DNA of 64,000 nt from assembly GCF_014284195.1 (NCBI RefSeq), contig NZ_JACOGC010000001.1, positions 248,001 to 312,000 of the forward strand. The letters run 5' to 3'. The stretch comes from Cognatundibacterium griseum. GTDB taxonomy: Bacteria > Pseudomonadota > Gammaproteobacteria > Burkholderiales > Burkholderiaceae_D. Below, in pieces: positions 25,841-33,765 of this stretch; positions within the stretch are counted from its first letter, which is position 1; every line of letters starts with the position of its first letter. Both the position numbers and the translations under genes were made by a program. The notes beneath the pieces are model-generated. The model was not told the DNA's origin, searched no databases, and worked only from the letters and a program-made list of their open reading frames with translations.

Positions 25841-27040
25841 TTAAGGTTGTGTTGCAGGCCGCTGCTCTGCCCAGTTGGCAATCAGCGCGCGTTCCTGTTC
25901 AGTGATCTGGGTGAGATTGCCAAGCGGCATCAGTTTTTGCTGTACCACCTGTTGATAAATCAGTTGCGCTTTGGCTTGTATCTGTTCCGGCGTTTCCAGC
26001 AGCAAGCCTTTGGCCGTGCTATCCATCATCGTCGGATGGCTTGAATGACATTGCACGCAGCGCGCCTGGATCACACCCTGCACCTGGGCCAAGGTGGCCG
26101 GTGGAACCGCGCTGGCAGCAGTTGGTACGCTGACTGTTCGTGGTGCTATCCAGGCGGCAATTGCTGCCAGCAGAGCGATGGCGATCAGCGGATAAGCCAG
26201 CTGATTCTTCCCTTTGTGGCGCAGGATGAAATACTGACGCACCAGCACGCCCGCCAGCATGATGACGACCAGTACCAGCCAGTTGTGCTGTGCGCTGTAA
26301 GTCATGCTGTAATGATTCGACAGCATGGCGAACAACACCGGCAAGGTGAAATAGGTATTGTGCACACTGCGCTGTTTTCCACGTTGTCCGTGTACTGGAT
26401 CGACAGTGTCACCGGCGCGCATGGCAGCTACCACTTTGCGCTGGCCGGGAATAATCCAGAAAAATACGTTGGCGCTCATGATGCTGGCCAGCATGGCGCC
26501 GACGATCAGAAAGGCAGCACGCCCCGAAAACAGATGGCAAGCGGTCCAGGCGGTCAGCACCACCAGTGCCACGATAAGCAGGGACAATAATTGCTCTTTT
26601 TTCGCCAGCAGACGGCATAGCGCGTCATACACCAGCCAGCCTACAATCAGAAAAGCGAAGGCTGCCGTGATGGCCAGTGCCGGGCTCAGTTGTGCGACCG
26701 CAGGATCGATCAGATAGCTGCGCGCATTGAAGATATAGACCAGCAGGAACAGTGAAAAACCGGATAGCCAGGTACTGTAAGATTCCCAGTAAAACCAGTG
26801 CAGCTGTTCCGGCAGACGCGGTGGCGCGCCCTGATATTTTTGCGGATTATAAAAACCACCGCCATGCACAGCCCACAACTCACCGCCGACGCCTTTGTCT
26901 TTCAACTGCGGATCCTGTGGTGCGGTCAGATGATTATCCAGCCACACAAAATAAAACGAAGAGCCTATCCATGCAATGGCCACGATGACATGCAGCCAGC
27001 GCAGCAGGAGATTGGCCCAATCTAGCAGATATGCTTCCAT
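25841..27040 (-). CDS. puuD: Membrane-bound urate hydroxylase (urate oxidase) PuuD with cytochrome c domain
   Basis: PuuD oxidises urate to 5-hydroxyisourate. The 399-residue protein is integral to the inner membrane: an N-terminal urate oxidase domain (DUF989 type) with about eight helices, beginning [24 protein letters not shown] (residues 15-38), and a C-terminal periplasmic cytochrome c domain with the haem motif CVQCH near residue 334 and a candidate Met ligand in KLMPLGN. This class passes electrons to the respiratory chain instead of making hydrogen peroxide as soluble uricase does. It lies 32 bases after uraH and ten before alc. Confidence 0.93.
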   Translation of the reverse strand: MEAYLLDWANLLLRWLHVIVAIAWIGSSFYFVWLDNHLTAPQDPQLKDKGVGGELWAVHGGGFYNPQKYQGAPPRLPEQLHWFYWESYSTWLSGFSLFLLVYIFNARSYLIDPAVAQLSPALAITAAFAFLIVGWLVYDALCRLLAKKEQLLSLLIVALVVLTAWTACHLFSGRAAFLIVGAMLASIMSANVFFWIIPGQRKVVAAMRAGDTVDPVHGQRGKQRSVHNTYFTLPVLFAMLSNHYSMTYSAQHNWLVLVVIMLAGVLVRQYFILRHKGKNQLAYPLIAIALLAAIAAWIAPRTVSVPTAASAVPPATLAQVQGVIQARCVQCHSSHPTMMDSTAKGLLLETPEQIQAKAQLIYQQVVQQKLMPLGNLTQITEQERALIANWAEQRPATQP

Positions 27041-27072
27041 GAAACGTCCTTCAGGGGCGGCAGAATGATGGT

Positions 27073-27438
27073 TTAACTACCGCGATAGGTCGAGTAAGAC
27101 CAGGGGGTGCAGACCAGTGGCACGTGGTAATGCGCATTGGCATCGGCAATCGCAAAGCGCAGCGTGACGATGTTCAGAAAGGCCGGTTCCGGCAAGTCCG
27201 TGTCCAGCGCTGCGAAATAGCTGCCGATATCAAAGTCCAGCTCGTAAGTGCCGCTCTCCATCGCATCTGCTTCCAGCAGCGGCTGGTCACAACGTCCGTC
27301 GGCATTGGTGAGGCGGCTGCAGATCAGCGTTCTGCCATGCGCATGGGGACGGTATAAATGCACGCTGATGCCACGTCCTGGCTTGCCATGGGCGGTATCG
27401 AGCACATGCGTGGTCAGCCGTCCGGTCTGTGATCCCAT
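27073..27438 (-). CDS. uraH: 5-hydroxyisourate hydrolase
   Basis: UraH, a transthyretin-like protein, opens the ring of 5-hydroxyisourate to give OHCU. The 121-residue product has the family landmarks: LTTHVLDTAHGKPG at the N terminus with the active-site His, an Arg in the middle strand region, HYHVPLVCTPWSYSTYRGS at the C terminus ending in the diagnostic YRGS. There is no signal peptide, so it is cytoplasmic. It is the first gene of the leftward operon; a palindromic operator lies 19 bases upstream of its start. Confidence 0.96.
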   Translation of the reverse strand: MGSQTGRLTTHVLDTAHGKPGRGISVHLYRPHAHGRTLICSRLTNADGRCDQPLLEADAMESGTYELDFDIGSYFAALDTDLPEPAFLNIVTLRFAIADANAHYHVPLVCTPWSYSTYRGS

Positions 27439-27456
27439 ATGCTTCCTTTTTTAAAA

Positions 27457-27468
27457 ATTGTCGACAAT
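27457..27468. promoter_or_regulatory. GntR operator 1 (uraH side)
   Basis: ATTGTCGACAAT is a perfect 12-base palindrome and contains TTGTC-GACAA, in line with the T-GT-N-AC-A pattern bound by FadR/FCD-type GntR regulators. It lies 19 bases before uraH. The same 12 bases recur at 27563; no other copy was noticed nearby. Confidence 0.75.
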
Positions 27469-27532
27469 CTTAAACTTGCGAATTTCGGCATGTCAAATAA
27501 AACCAATTAAAAACAGCTATTTGCAACATTTT

Positions 27533-27561
27533 TTGAAGTTTTTATATTCGATGTATTTATA
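27533..27561 (+). promoter_or_regulatory. Promoter of gntR-puuE-uraD operon
   Basis: TTGAAG (27533-27538) and TTTATA (27556-27561) are 17 bases apart. The second operator palindrome begins two bases after the -10, so a bound repressor would cover the transcription start. Confidence 0.55.
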
Positions 27562-27562
27562 T

Positions 27563-27574
27563 ATTGTCGACAAT
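27563..27574. promoter_or_regulatory. GntR operator 2 (gntR side)
   Basis: A second perfect ATTGTCGACAAT, whose centre is 106 bases from operator 1, about ten helical turns. It sits 37 bases before the gntR start, immediately downstream of the likely -10. The spacing would place both sites on the same face of the helix. Confidence 0.75.
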
Positions 27575-27611
27575 CATGATTTAATAATGCGAAATTCCGA
27601 TTCTGAACATT

Positions 27612-28337
27612 ATGGCTTCTGCTACCCAGATTTCCAGTCCGCCGGTCTTTACCGAAGCGGCTAACGACAAAGAGCAACGCATGTATCGCGACATCTATGA
27701 CGCCATCATGGATCATCGTTTGCCTGCGCGTACCAAGCTCACTGAGCAATCCCTGAGCCAGATTTACGACATGGCCAGACATGGCGTGCGCAAAGTACTG
27801 AGCCAGCTTGCGCATGATGGCCTGGTCGATCTGGAACCCAATCGCGGCGCATTCATTGCCAGTCCGGGTGAAAAAGAGGCGCAGGACATGTTTGAATTGC
27901 GCCAGTCACTGGAGCAGCTGGCGCTGGAAAAAGTTTTGCAGCACGCTGCACCGGACGATATCCGGCCATTGTGGCAAATGGTGGAGCGCGAGCGCCAGGC
28001 CTATGAGCAGGGTGATCGCCCGCTCTGGATACGCTTATCGGCAGACTTTCATATTGAGCTGGCGCGCCTGTCGGGCAATGATTTGCTGGTCGAGTTGCTG
28101 CGCCGCCTGGTGTCGCGCACGACGCTGCTGATTTCCAGTCAGGAGTCGCCAGCACCCCGTCCCTGCTCGTTCGATGAACATTTGCGGGTGGTGGAAGCAC
28201 TGGAAAAGAAAGATAAAAAAGCTGCCCTGTCAGAAATGGCGCAACACCTGCATCAATGTGCATGCCGTACCCCGAAAAACGCTGGCAAGGGATTTGACCT
28301 CAAAGCGGCGCTGAAACCCCGGAACATACAGAGATGA
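27612..28337 (+). CDS. GntR-family (FCD) regulator of the urate operons
   Basis: The 241-residue protein has an N-terminal winged helix-turn-helix (about residues 20-85: YRDIYDAIMDHRLPARTKLTEQSL, residues 25-48, then GVRKVLSQLAHDGLVDLEPNRGAF) and a C-terminal all-helical FCD ligand domain with conserved metal-binding positions in DMFELRQSLE and DFHIELARL. Members of this group usually repress catabolic operons and respond to a pathway acid. It sits between the divergent operons and is first in the rightward one; two identical palindromes flank its promoter. The likely inducer is a purine intermediate such as urate or allantoin, which is inference. Confidence 0.9.
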   Translation: MASATQISSPPVFTEAANDKEQRMYRDIYDAIMDHRLPARTKLTEQSLSQIYDMARHGVRKVLSQLAHDGLVDLEPNRGAFIASPGEKEAQDMFELRQSLEQLALEKVLQHAAPDDIRPLWQMVERERQAYEQGDRPLWIRLSADFHIELARLSGNDLLVELLRRLVSRTTLLISSQESPAPRPCSFDEHLRVVEALEKKDKKAALSEMAQHLHQCACRTPKNAGKGFDLKAALKPRNIQR

Positions 28338-28347
28338 AAACACAGAG

Positions 28348-29307
28348 ATGAAAACGACAGTCGCTTATCCGCGTGATCTGACCGGTTATGGCCGTCACGT
28401 CCCGCATGCCAACTGGCCGGGACAGGCCAGAATCGCCGTGCAGTTTGTATTGAATTATGAAGAGGGCGGCGAAAACTGTGTGCTGCATGGCGATGCGACC
28501 TCGGAGCAGTTTCTGTCCGAAATCGTCGGCGCTGCTGCGTATGAAGCGCGTCATATGTCGATGGAATCGATCTATGAATATGGCTCGCGCGCCGGTGTCT
28601 GGCGTATTTTGCGCGAGTTTGAAAAACGTCAGTTGCCGCTGACCGTGTTTGGGGTTGCGATGGCCTTGCAGCGTCATCCGGAACTGACGCAGGCGTTCGC
28701 TGAACTCGGCCATGAAATTGCCTGCCATGGTTTGCGCTGGATACATTATCAGCACATCGACGAAGCCACCGAGCGCACGCATATGCAACAGGCCGTGCAG
28801 ATACTGCGTGAGCTGACTGGTCAGGCGCCGCTGGGCTGGTACACCGGACGTGATTCGCCGAATACCCGCAGGCTGGTGGTGGAACATGGCGGTTTTGCTT
28901 ACGATGCCGATTATTACGGCGATGATCTGCCATTCTGGACCGAGGTTGAGACCAGTCAGGGCGAGCGCAAACCGCATCTGGTGGTGCCTTACACGCTGGA
29001 CAGCAATGACATGCGCTTTGCCACGCCGCAGGGCTTTAATACTGGAGATCATTTTTTCCAGTATCTGAAAGACAGCTTTGATGTCTTGTATGAAGAAGGC
29101 GATCCGGCGGGTGACAATGCGCCCAAAATGCTGTCTATCGGTATGCATTGCCGTTTATTAGGCAGACCTGGACGTTTCCGTGCCTTACAACGCTTCCTCG
29201 ATTATGTGCAGGCGCATGAGCAAGTCTGGATTTGCCGCCGTATCGATATTGCGCAGCATTGGATGCAGCAGCATCCGTATGCTCCCCGGAAAGGCAGCAT
29301 CGCATGA
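28348..29307 (+). CDS. puuE: Allantoinase PuuE (polysaccharide-deacetylase fold)
   Basis: PuuE hydrolyses allantoin to allantoate. It is unrelated to the metal-dependent AllB amidohydrolase and belongs to the NodB/polysaccharide-deacetylase fold. The 319-residue protein starts with YPRDLTGYGRHVPHANWPG, contains the characteristic VLNYEEGGENCVLHGD and EIACHGLRWIHY, and ends with SIGMHCRLLGRPGRF(R)AL. These features match PuuE of Pseudomonas closely. The start is ten bases after gntR, and its stop overlaps the start of uraD (ATGA), so gntR-puuE-uraD is one operon. Confidence 0.95.
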   Translation: MKTTVAYPRDLTGYGRHVPHANWPGQARIAVQFVLNYEEGGENCVLHGDATSEQFLSEIVGAAAYEARHMSMESIYEYGSRAGVWRILREFEKRQLPLTVFGVAMALQRHPELTQAFAELGHEIACHGLRWIHYQHIDEATERTHMQQAVQILRELTGQAPLGWYTGRDSPNTRRLVVEHGGFAYDADYYGDDLPFWTEVETSQGERKPHLVVPYTLDSNDMRFATPQGFNTGDHFFQYLKDSFDVLYEEGDPAGDNAPKMLSIGMHCRLLGRPGRFRALQRFLDYVQAHEQVWICRRIDIAQHWMQQHPYAPRKGSIA

Positions 29308-29843
29308 GTTCGCAGAACCCCATCAGTTTGCAGCATCTGAATCAATGTGCGCCGGCAGAATTTGTGCAATATCTGGGCGGTGTTTTTGAGCATTCGCCGT
29401 GGGTGGCTCAAGCTGTGTTGCCGCAGCGTCCGTTTGCCAGTGTCGCGGATTTGCATGCCGCAATGGCAGCGGCAGTCAGGACGGCCGACGCAGCGGCGCA
29501 TCTGAGGCTGATTCGTGCGCATCCCGAACTCGCGGGAAAAGCCGCCATCCGCGGTGAGCTGACAGCCGAATCGACCCGTGAGCAAAGCGGCGCCGGGCTG
29601 GATCAGTGCAGCCCGCAGGAATTTGCGGAATTACAACGATTAAATGCCGAATATACAAAGAAATTCGGATTTCCTTTCATCATTGCTGTACGCGGACATG
29701 ACCGGCAAAGTATCATCCGGCACTTCACGCAGCGGCTGGCGGCAGAACCTGCTGCCGAGATGCAGGAATGCATAGAGCAGATTGTCCGCATCGGCGGCTT
29801 CCGTCTGGCAGATCTGGTCGCGGACGGCACGCCGGACAACTGA
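29304..29843 (+). CDS. uraD: OHCU decarboxylase
   Basis: UraD decarboxylates 2-oxo-4-hydroxy-4-carboxy-5-ureidoimidazoline to S-(+)-allantoin, completing stereospecific allantoin formation after PuuD and UraH. The 179-residue protein has the family pattern: FVQYLGGVFEHSPWVA, the IRAHPELAGKAA motif with the catalytic His-Pro-Glu, a SREQSGAGL-like segment (here TREQSGAGL), and YTKKFGFPFIIAVRG. ATG 29304 overlaps the puuE stop; the frame open further upstream from 29232 is only overlap with puuE. A hairpin without T run (CAGATA/TATCTG) follows it. Confidence 0.95.
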   Translation: MSSQNPISLQHLNQCAPAEFVQYLGGVFEHSPWVAQAVLPQRPFASVADLHAAMAAAVRTADAAAHLRLIRAHPELAGKAAIRGELTAESTREQSGAGLDQCSPQEFAELQRLNAEYTKKFGFPFIIAVRGHDRQSIIRHFTQRLAAEPAAEMQECIEQIVRIGGFRLADLVADGTPDN

Positions 29844-29914
29844 CGACAGATAGTGTTTCCTTATCTGCCGGCACGGACTGCGGAACAGATTTTTACTACT
29901 GATAAGGAAATTCT

Positions 29915-31006
29915 ATGAAATATCCCATGCACCGCGCCGCAACGGCGATCGCTGCCACATTGCTGGCTGGCAGCGCGATGGCGCAATCAAATGTGAGCGT
30001 ACAGGGCCTGATGGACGTGTATGCCGGTTCTGTGAAATTCAGTGGCGACAGCGGCAGCAAGGCATCGCTGAACAGCGGCGGCATGACCACATCCTGGATG
30101 GGTTTTAAAGGCGCGGAAGACCTCGGCGGCGGCTTGAAAGCCGAATTCGCGCTGACCGGTTTCCTGCAGGCTGACACCGGTGCTTCAGGCCGTTTCTATG
30201 GCGACACGATGTTTGCCCGTGACGCGAACGTCGCGTTGTCCGGTGCATTTGGCCGCATCTCGCTGGGGCGCGATCTGGCGCCGAGCTTTTTACCGACCGT
30301 GATTTTCAATCCGTTTGGCGACTCTTTCAGTTTTTCGCCGCTGGTATTGCATACCTGGGTGCCGAGCGGTGATTTTGGCAAACGCACCTGGGCCAATTTT
30401 GCAGCCGGCGATTCCGGCTGGAGCAATGAAGTCATTTACACCACGCCGAATTTCAATGGTCTGAGCGCCAATTTCCATTATCAGTTCGGTGAAAAAGCCG
30501 GCGATACCGGTACTAAAAATGCAGGCATGAATGCCCTGTACTTCAATGGCCCGCTGGCACTGAGTGCGTATTACCATCAGGTGCAGGTCGCGAATCCGAC
30601 GCCGGGTGCGCTGATTGATGCGACAGTCGCGCCGGTGAACTATGCCGCGGTGAATAATCAGAAAACATGGTTTGTCGGCGGCAGTTGCGATCTGACCGTT
30701 GCCAAGCTGTATGCCACGTATTCCAGGAGCAAAGACGATACGGCCACTGCTTTAGCGATGGAAGACAAAACCTACAGCCTCGGGCTGAAAGCGCCTGCTG
30801 CCGGTGGCGATATTCTGGCGGGTTTTGCCAGCACCAAACGTACCGGTACCCTGGTTGGCGCGGATCTGAAGCGGGATACCCTGACCGCAGGCTATGACTA
30901 CAATCTGTCCAAGCGGACCGATGTTTATGCACTGGTCATGAGCGATAAACTCAGTACGGCTGACCGTGCAAACAGCATCGCAGCAGGTATCCGCCACAAG
31001 TTCTGA
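29915..31006 (+). CDS. Gram-negative general porin
   Basis: The 363-residue precursor has a signal peptide (about residues 1-23, GSAMAQ cleavage region) and a 16-strand porin pattern: SSVTLYGLMD-like start (here NVSVQGLMDVYAG), SWMGFKGAEDLGGGLKAEF, FARDANVALSGAFGRISLGRD, and a terminal Phe in GIRHKF. This is the betaproteobacterial OmpC/Porin_4 type. It is 71 bases downstream of uraD with its own ribosome-binding site and may be the outer-membrane entry for urate or allantoin, though a general porin function is equally possible. A terminator follows. Confidence 0.92.
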   Translation: MKYPMHRAATAIAATLLAGSAMAQSNVSVQGLMDVYAGSVKFSGDSGSKASLNSGGMTTSWMGFKGAEDLGGGLKAEFALTGFLQADTGASGRFYGDTMFARDANVALSGAFGRISLGRDLAPSFLPTVIFNPFGDSFSFSPLVLHTWVPSGDFGKRTWANFAAGDSGWSNEVIYTTPNFNGLSANFHYQFGEKAGDTGTKNAGMNALYFNGPLALSAYYHQVQVANPTPGALIDATVAPVNYAAVNNQKTWFVGGSCDLTVAKLYATYSRSKDDTATALAMEDKTYSLGLKAPAAGGDILAGFASTKRTGTLVGADLKRDTLTAGYDYNLSKRTDVYALVMSDKLSTADRANSIAAGIRHKF

Positions 31007-31033
31007 TGGATTGAGCGGCGCAGGCTGAATACC

Positions 31034-31063
31034 AAAACCGCATGGTTGTCATGCGGTTTTTTT
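31034..31063 (+). terminator. Terminator after porin gene
   Basis: AAACCGCAT (31035-31043) pairs with ATGCGGTTT (31051-31059) and a T run continues to 31061. Confidence 0.88.
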
Positions 31064-31114
31064 ATGGGGTGATGGATACGATATGATGGTGCTTTCCATA
31101 TTTTTTCTGATCTC

Positions 31115-31897
31115 ATGAAATCTTCCCTGATCTGCTGGCTCGTCGCTGGCCTGACGTTGTGCGCAGTGCCGGTGTGGGCGGAAGACGCCGCAATTGCGCA
31201 GTTATTTGCGCAGGAACATGCCGAAGGAACGCTGGTGCTGACCGCACTGCACGGTGGCCAGCAATATATCCACGACGAACAGCGGGCGCAGCGCCGTTAT
31301 ACGCCGGCGTCGACTTTTAAAATTCTGAATACGCTGATCGCGCTGGAAGAAAAAAAGACCAGCCGCGCGGAAGTGCTGAAATGGGATGGCAGGCAATACG
31401 ATATTCCTGCCTGGAATCGTGATCAGACACTGGAAACGGCATTCCAGAGATCCTGCGTCTGGTGTTATCAGACCTATGCCCGGCGGATCGGCGCTGCCCG
31501 CTACCCGCATTATCTGGAGCAGGCAAATTATGGGGTGTTGCGAACACCGTTTAATGAAACGACTTTCTGGCTGGATGGCGCTTTGCAGATCAGCGCGCTG
31601 GAGCAGATTGCTTTTCTGAAGCGTGTGGTTCAGCGCAGCTTACCTTTCAGCCCGGCTGCTTATGAGACCTTGCGCGACATCATGGTCATGGAACGGACGC
31701 CCGACTACACCATGCGCGCCAAATCCGGCTGGAGCGGCCGCGCCGATCCGCATATCGGCTGGTATGTCGGCTATGTCGAAACAACGGATGAGATCTGGCT
31801 GTTTGCGCTCAACATGGAGCTGGCGGACCCTGCGCGCTTGCCGGTCCGGCAAAAACTGGTGCGGGCAGCGCTGCAGCAGAAAGGCATTCTGCCCTGA
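31115..31897 (+). CDS. Class D (OXA-type) beta-lactamase homologue
   Basis: A 260-residue exported protein (signal to about Ala22) of the OXA family, which hydrolyses beta-lactams in the periplasm through a serine and a carboxylated lysine. Motifs in order are STFK (Ser66, Lys69), SCV (113-115), YGV (139-141), FWLDG with the Trp that shields the carboxy-lysine (Trp152), KSG (203-205) and GWYVGYVE. The YGV replaces the usual YGN or FGN, and KSG the usual KTG. No transposon or integron feature lies beside it, so it looks intrinsic rather than acquired. Activity range cannot be predicted. Confidence 0.9.
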   Translation: MKSSLICWLVAGLTLCAVPVWAEDAAIAQLFAQEHAEGTLVLTALHGGQQYIHDEQRAQRRYTPASTFKILNTLIALEEKKTSRAEVLKWDGRQYDIPAWNRDQTLETAFQRSCVWCYQTYARRIGAARYPHYLEQANYGVLRTPFNETTFWLDGALQISALEQIAFLKRVVQRSLPFSPAAYETLRDIMVMERTPDYTMRAKSGWSGRADPHIGWYVGYVETTDEIWLFALNMELADPARLPVRQKLVRAALQQKGILP

Positions 31898-32073
31898 GCG
31901 CAGTGCCGTGAGTCATCAACATAAACGGCGTCCGCCAATATTGCAGTGAAAAACACGGCAGATCACAGGCGGTTTGCCGTTTTCGTTTATCGTTGATAAC
32001 CGTTGAAACGCAACCCGGCAACGTTTTTTTATGCGTCGAAATGTCGTTGAGTTACCTTTGATCGGCCTGTTTT

Positions 32074-32601
32074 TCAGCCCGGACTTTGGTAAATAACCCG
32101 GTCGAGTTCCGGCAGACCGTACACATCGGCATAGCTCAGAAAATCGTCAAACGGTCCGACCTTGCTGATTTCTTTTCCCTTGCGGAAGACCAGCTGCAGG
32201 CCATCTTCGGCATTCCAGTCACAGTCGCATTCAAACAGAATGTAAATGGCCTGATCGCCGGTATGGCGGCGGCATACCAGCGCTTCCGAACCAAACTGAA
32301 TATGCTGCCAGACATCTGCCGGTGCGGCAATCTGCACACAGGTTTCGCCCTCGGCTTTGGCGAGGCGCGCGCAATCGAGGTAGTAGTTAAAAATGGCAGT
32401 TTCTGCCGCCTGCAATGTCTCGGGCTGTAATCCGATGAATGCTGTGACGGCGTCCGTAAAATCCTGTGGCTGTGAATCGCCGGTATAAGCTTCGAGCAGA
32501 AATTCGCAGGCAGTATTCAACGCCGGAATCATCAGGGGCTGACTGATCAGCCAGTCGTTGTCATCATCTCTGGTCAGCGGACCGAGGGGGGAAATATGCA
32601 T
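32074..32601 (-). CDS. Hypothetical protein, possible DUF6985-like
   Basis: I do not recognise this 175-residue cytoplasmic protein with certainty. Start 32601 (MHISPLGPL) has an AGGA site; the frame is open to 32640. It opens with a PLTRDDDNDWLISQPLMIPAL segment (residues 7-27), has an acidic helical middle and ends with WNAEDGLQLVFRKGKEISKVGPFDDFLS, which recalls DUF6985-type proteins where a W-x3-G-L-x2-V motif precedes a K-V-G segment. Such proteins are often near secretion-toxin loci as immunity proteins, but no toxin is seen here. It is divergent or independent of both neighbours; 176 bases on its 3' side before the beta-lactamase show no gene. Confidence 0.6.
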   Translation of the reverse strand: MHISPLGPLTRDDDNDWLISQPLMIPALNTACEFLLEAYTGDSQPQDFTDAVTAFIGLQPETLQAAETAIFNYYLDCARLAKAEGETCVQIAAPADVWQHIQFGSEALVCRRHTGDQAIYILFECDCDWNAEDGLQLVFRKGKEISKVGPFDDFLSYADVYGLPELDRVIYQSPG

Positions 32602-32727
32602 GGGATATCCTGTCTGTGTGCGACTGCCATAGGCTGGCAATACCGATAATACCGGCAGCGTAGCACAATCCTGTGCGATCGCTTTGATCTGCCTCCCGTT
32701 TTTGGCAGACTGTCCGGATCAGCCGGA

Positions 32728-33759
32728 TCATGCCGGATGCTGCGCCAGATACTCATCCAGTTCTGCATACCAGATACGCTTCTGCTCCGGACTGACGAAC
32801 GCTGCCTCGAAACTGTTGCGCGCGATCTGCCCCAGCTCTGCACGGCTCAGTTGCAATGCCTCGGCAGCGGCAATGAAATTATCATTCATATAGCCGCCGA
32901 AATACGAAGGGTCATCGGCGTTGATCGTGATGCACAAGCCTGCCCGCAGCATGCGTGCCAGATTGTGATGACGCAGATCCGGCACGACGCACAGCTTCAG
33001 GTTGGACAAAGGGCACACCGTCAGCGGCGTGCGTTGTTTTGCCAGGCGTTCCATCAGTGCTGCATCTTCTTCTGCGCGCACGCCGTGATCAATCCGTTCA
33101 ACCTGCAATACATCCAGCGCGCTGCGGATATAGGCCGCAGGCCCTTCTTCTCCGGCATGGGCGACCAGATGCAGTCCCATCGCCGCTGCAATCGCAAATA
33201 CATGCCGGAATTTTTCCGGCGGATTGCCGGCCTCAGAAGAATCCAGGCCGACGCCGATCCATACATCCGCATAGTCATCCCGTAACGGCAGTGCGGCTTC
33301 CAGCGTTGCCATCGCATCATCCTCGCTCAGATGGCGCAGGAAGCACAGAATCATACTGCCGGAAAATCCCTGCTGGCGCGCATCGCGCAAGGCGCGGGCA
33401 ATGCCGGAAAAGACAGTGGCGATAGGAATTCCCCGTTCGGTATGGGTTTGCGGATCAAAAAATATTTCGGCATGACGCACATGATCCGCGATTGCCCGCC
33501 GGATGTATGCGCTGGTCAGATCATAAAAATCCTGCTCCGTTTGCAGCACTGCCGCCCCGGCGTAATACAGATCGAGAAATGATTGCAGGTCGGTGAAATG
33601 GTAAGCCGCCCGGATGGCATCCACCGATGGATAAGGCAGGCGGACGCCGTTTTTCTGCGCTAGTGCAAACATCATTTCCGGCTCCAGCGAACCTTCGATA
33701 TGCAGGTGCAGTTCGGCTTTTGGCAAACCGCGGATAAAGTCGTGCAAATGGGTGTTCAT
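32728..33759 (-). CDS. Adenine deaminase (adenosine deaminase superfamily)
   Basis: The 343-residue enzyme is a Zn-dependent deaminase of the adenosine deaminase fold: metal ligands in ELHLHIEGS (His18, His20), HAGEEG (His and catalytic Glu), DHGVRAEED and NADDPSYFGGY. The run PLTVCPLSNLKLCVV, where true adenosine deaminases have SNL-x-TG, places it with the Pseudomonas PA0148-type proteins, which deaminate adenine to hypoxanthine. The xdhC stop lies six bases upstream of its start, so both genes form one leftward transcript with xdhC first. Its product hypoxanthine is the substrate of xanthine dehydrogenase, which XdhC matures. Confidence 0.9.
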   Translation of the reverse strand: MNTHLHDFIRGLPKAELHLHIEGSLEPEMMFALAQKNGVRLPYPSVDAIRAAYHFTDLQSFLDLYYAGAAVLQTEQDFYDLTSAYIRRAIADHVRHAEIFFDPQTHTERGIPIATVFSGIARALRDARQQGFSGSMILCFLRHLSEDDAMATLEAALPLRDDYADVWIGVGLDSSEAGNPPEKFRHVFAIAAAMGLHLVAHAGEEGPAAYIRSALDVLQVERIDHGVRAEEDAALMERLAKQRTPLTVCPLSNLKLCVVPDLRHHNLARMLRAGLCITINADDPSYFGGYMNDNFIAAAEALQLSRAELGQIARNSFEAAFVSPEQKRIWYAELDEYLAQHPA

Positions 33760-33765
33760 GTCTGT

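Noticed and set aside
24928-25905. 325-codon rightward frame opposite allantoicase
   Set aside because: Antisense shadow; the opposite strand encodes both allantoicase repeats.
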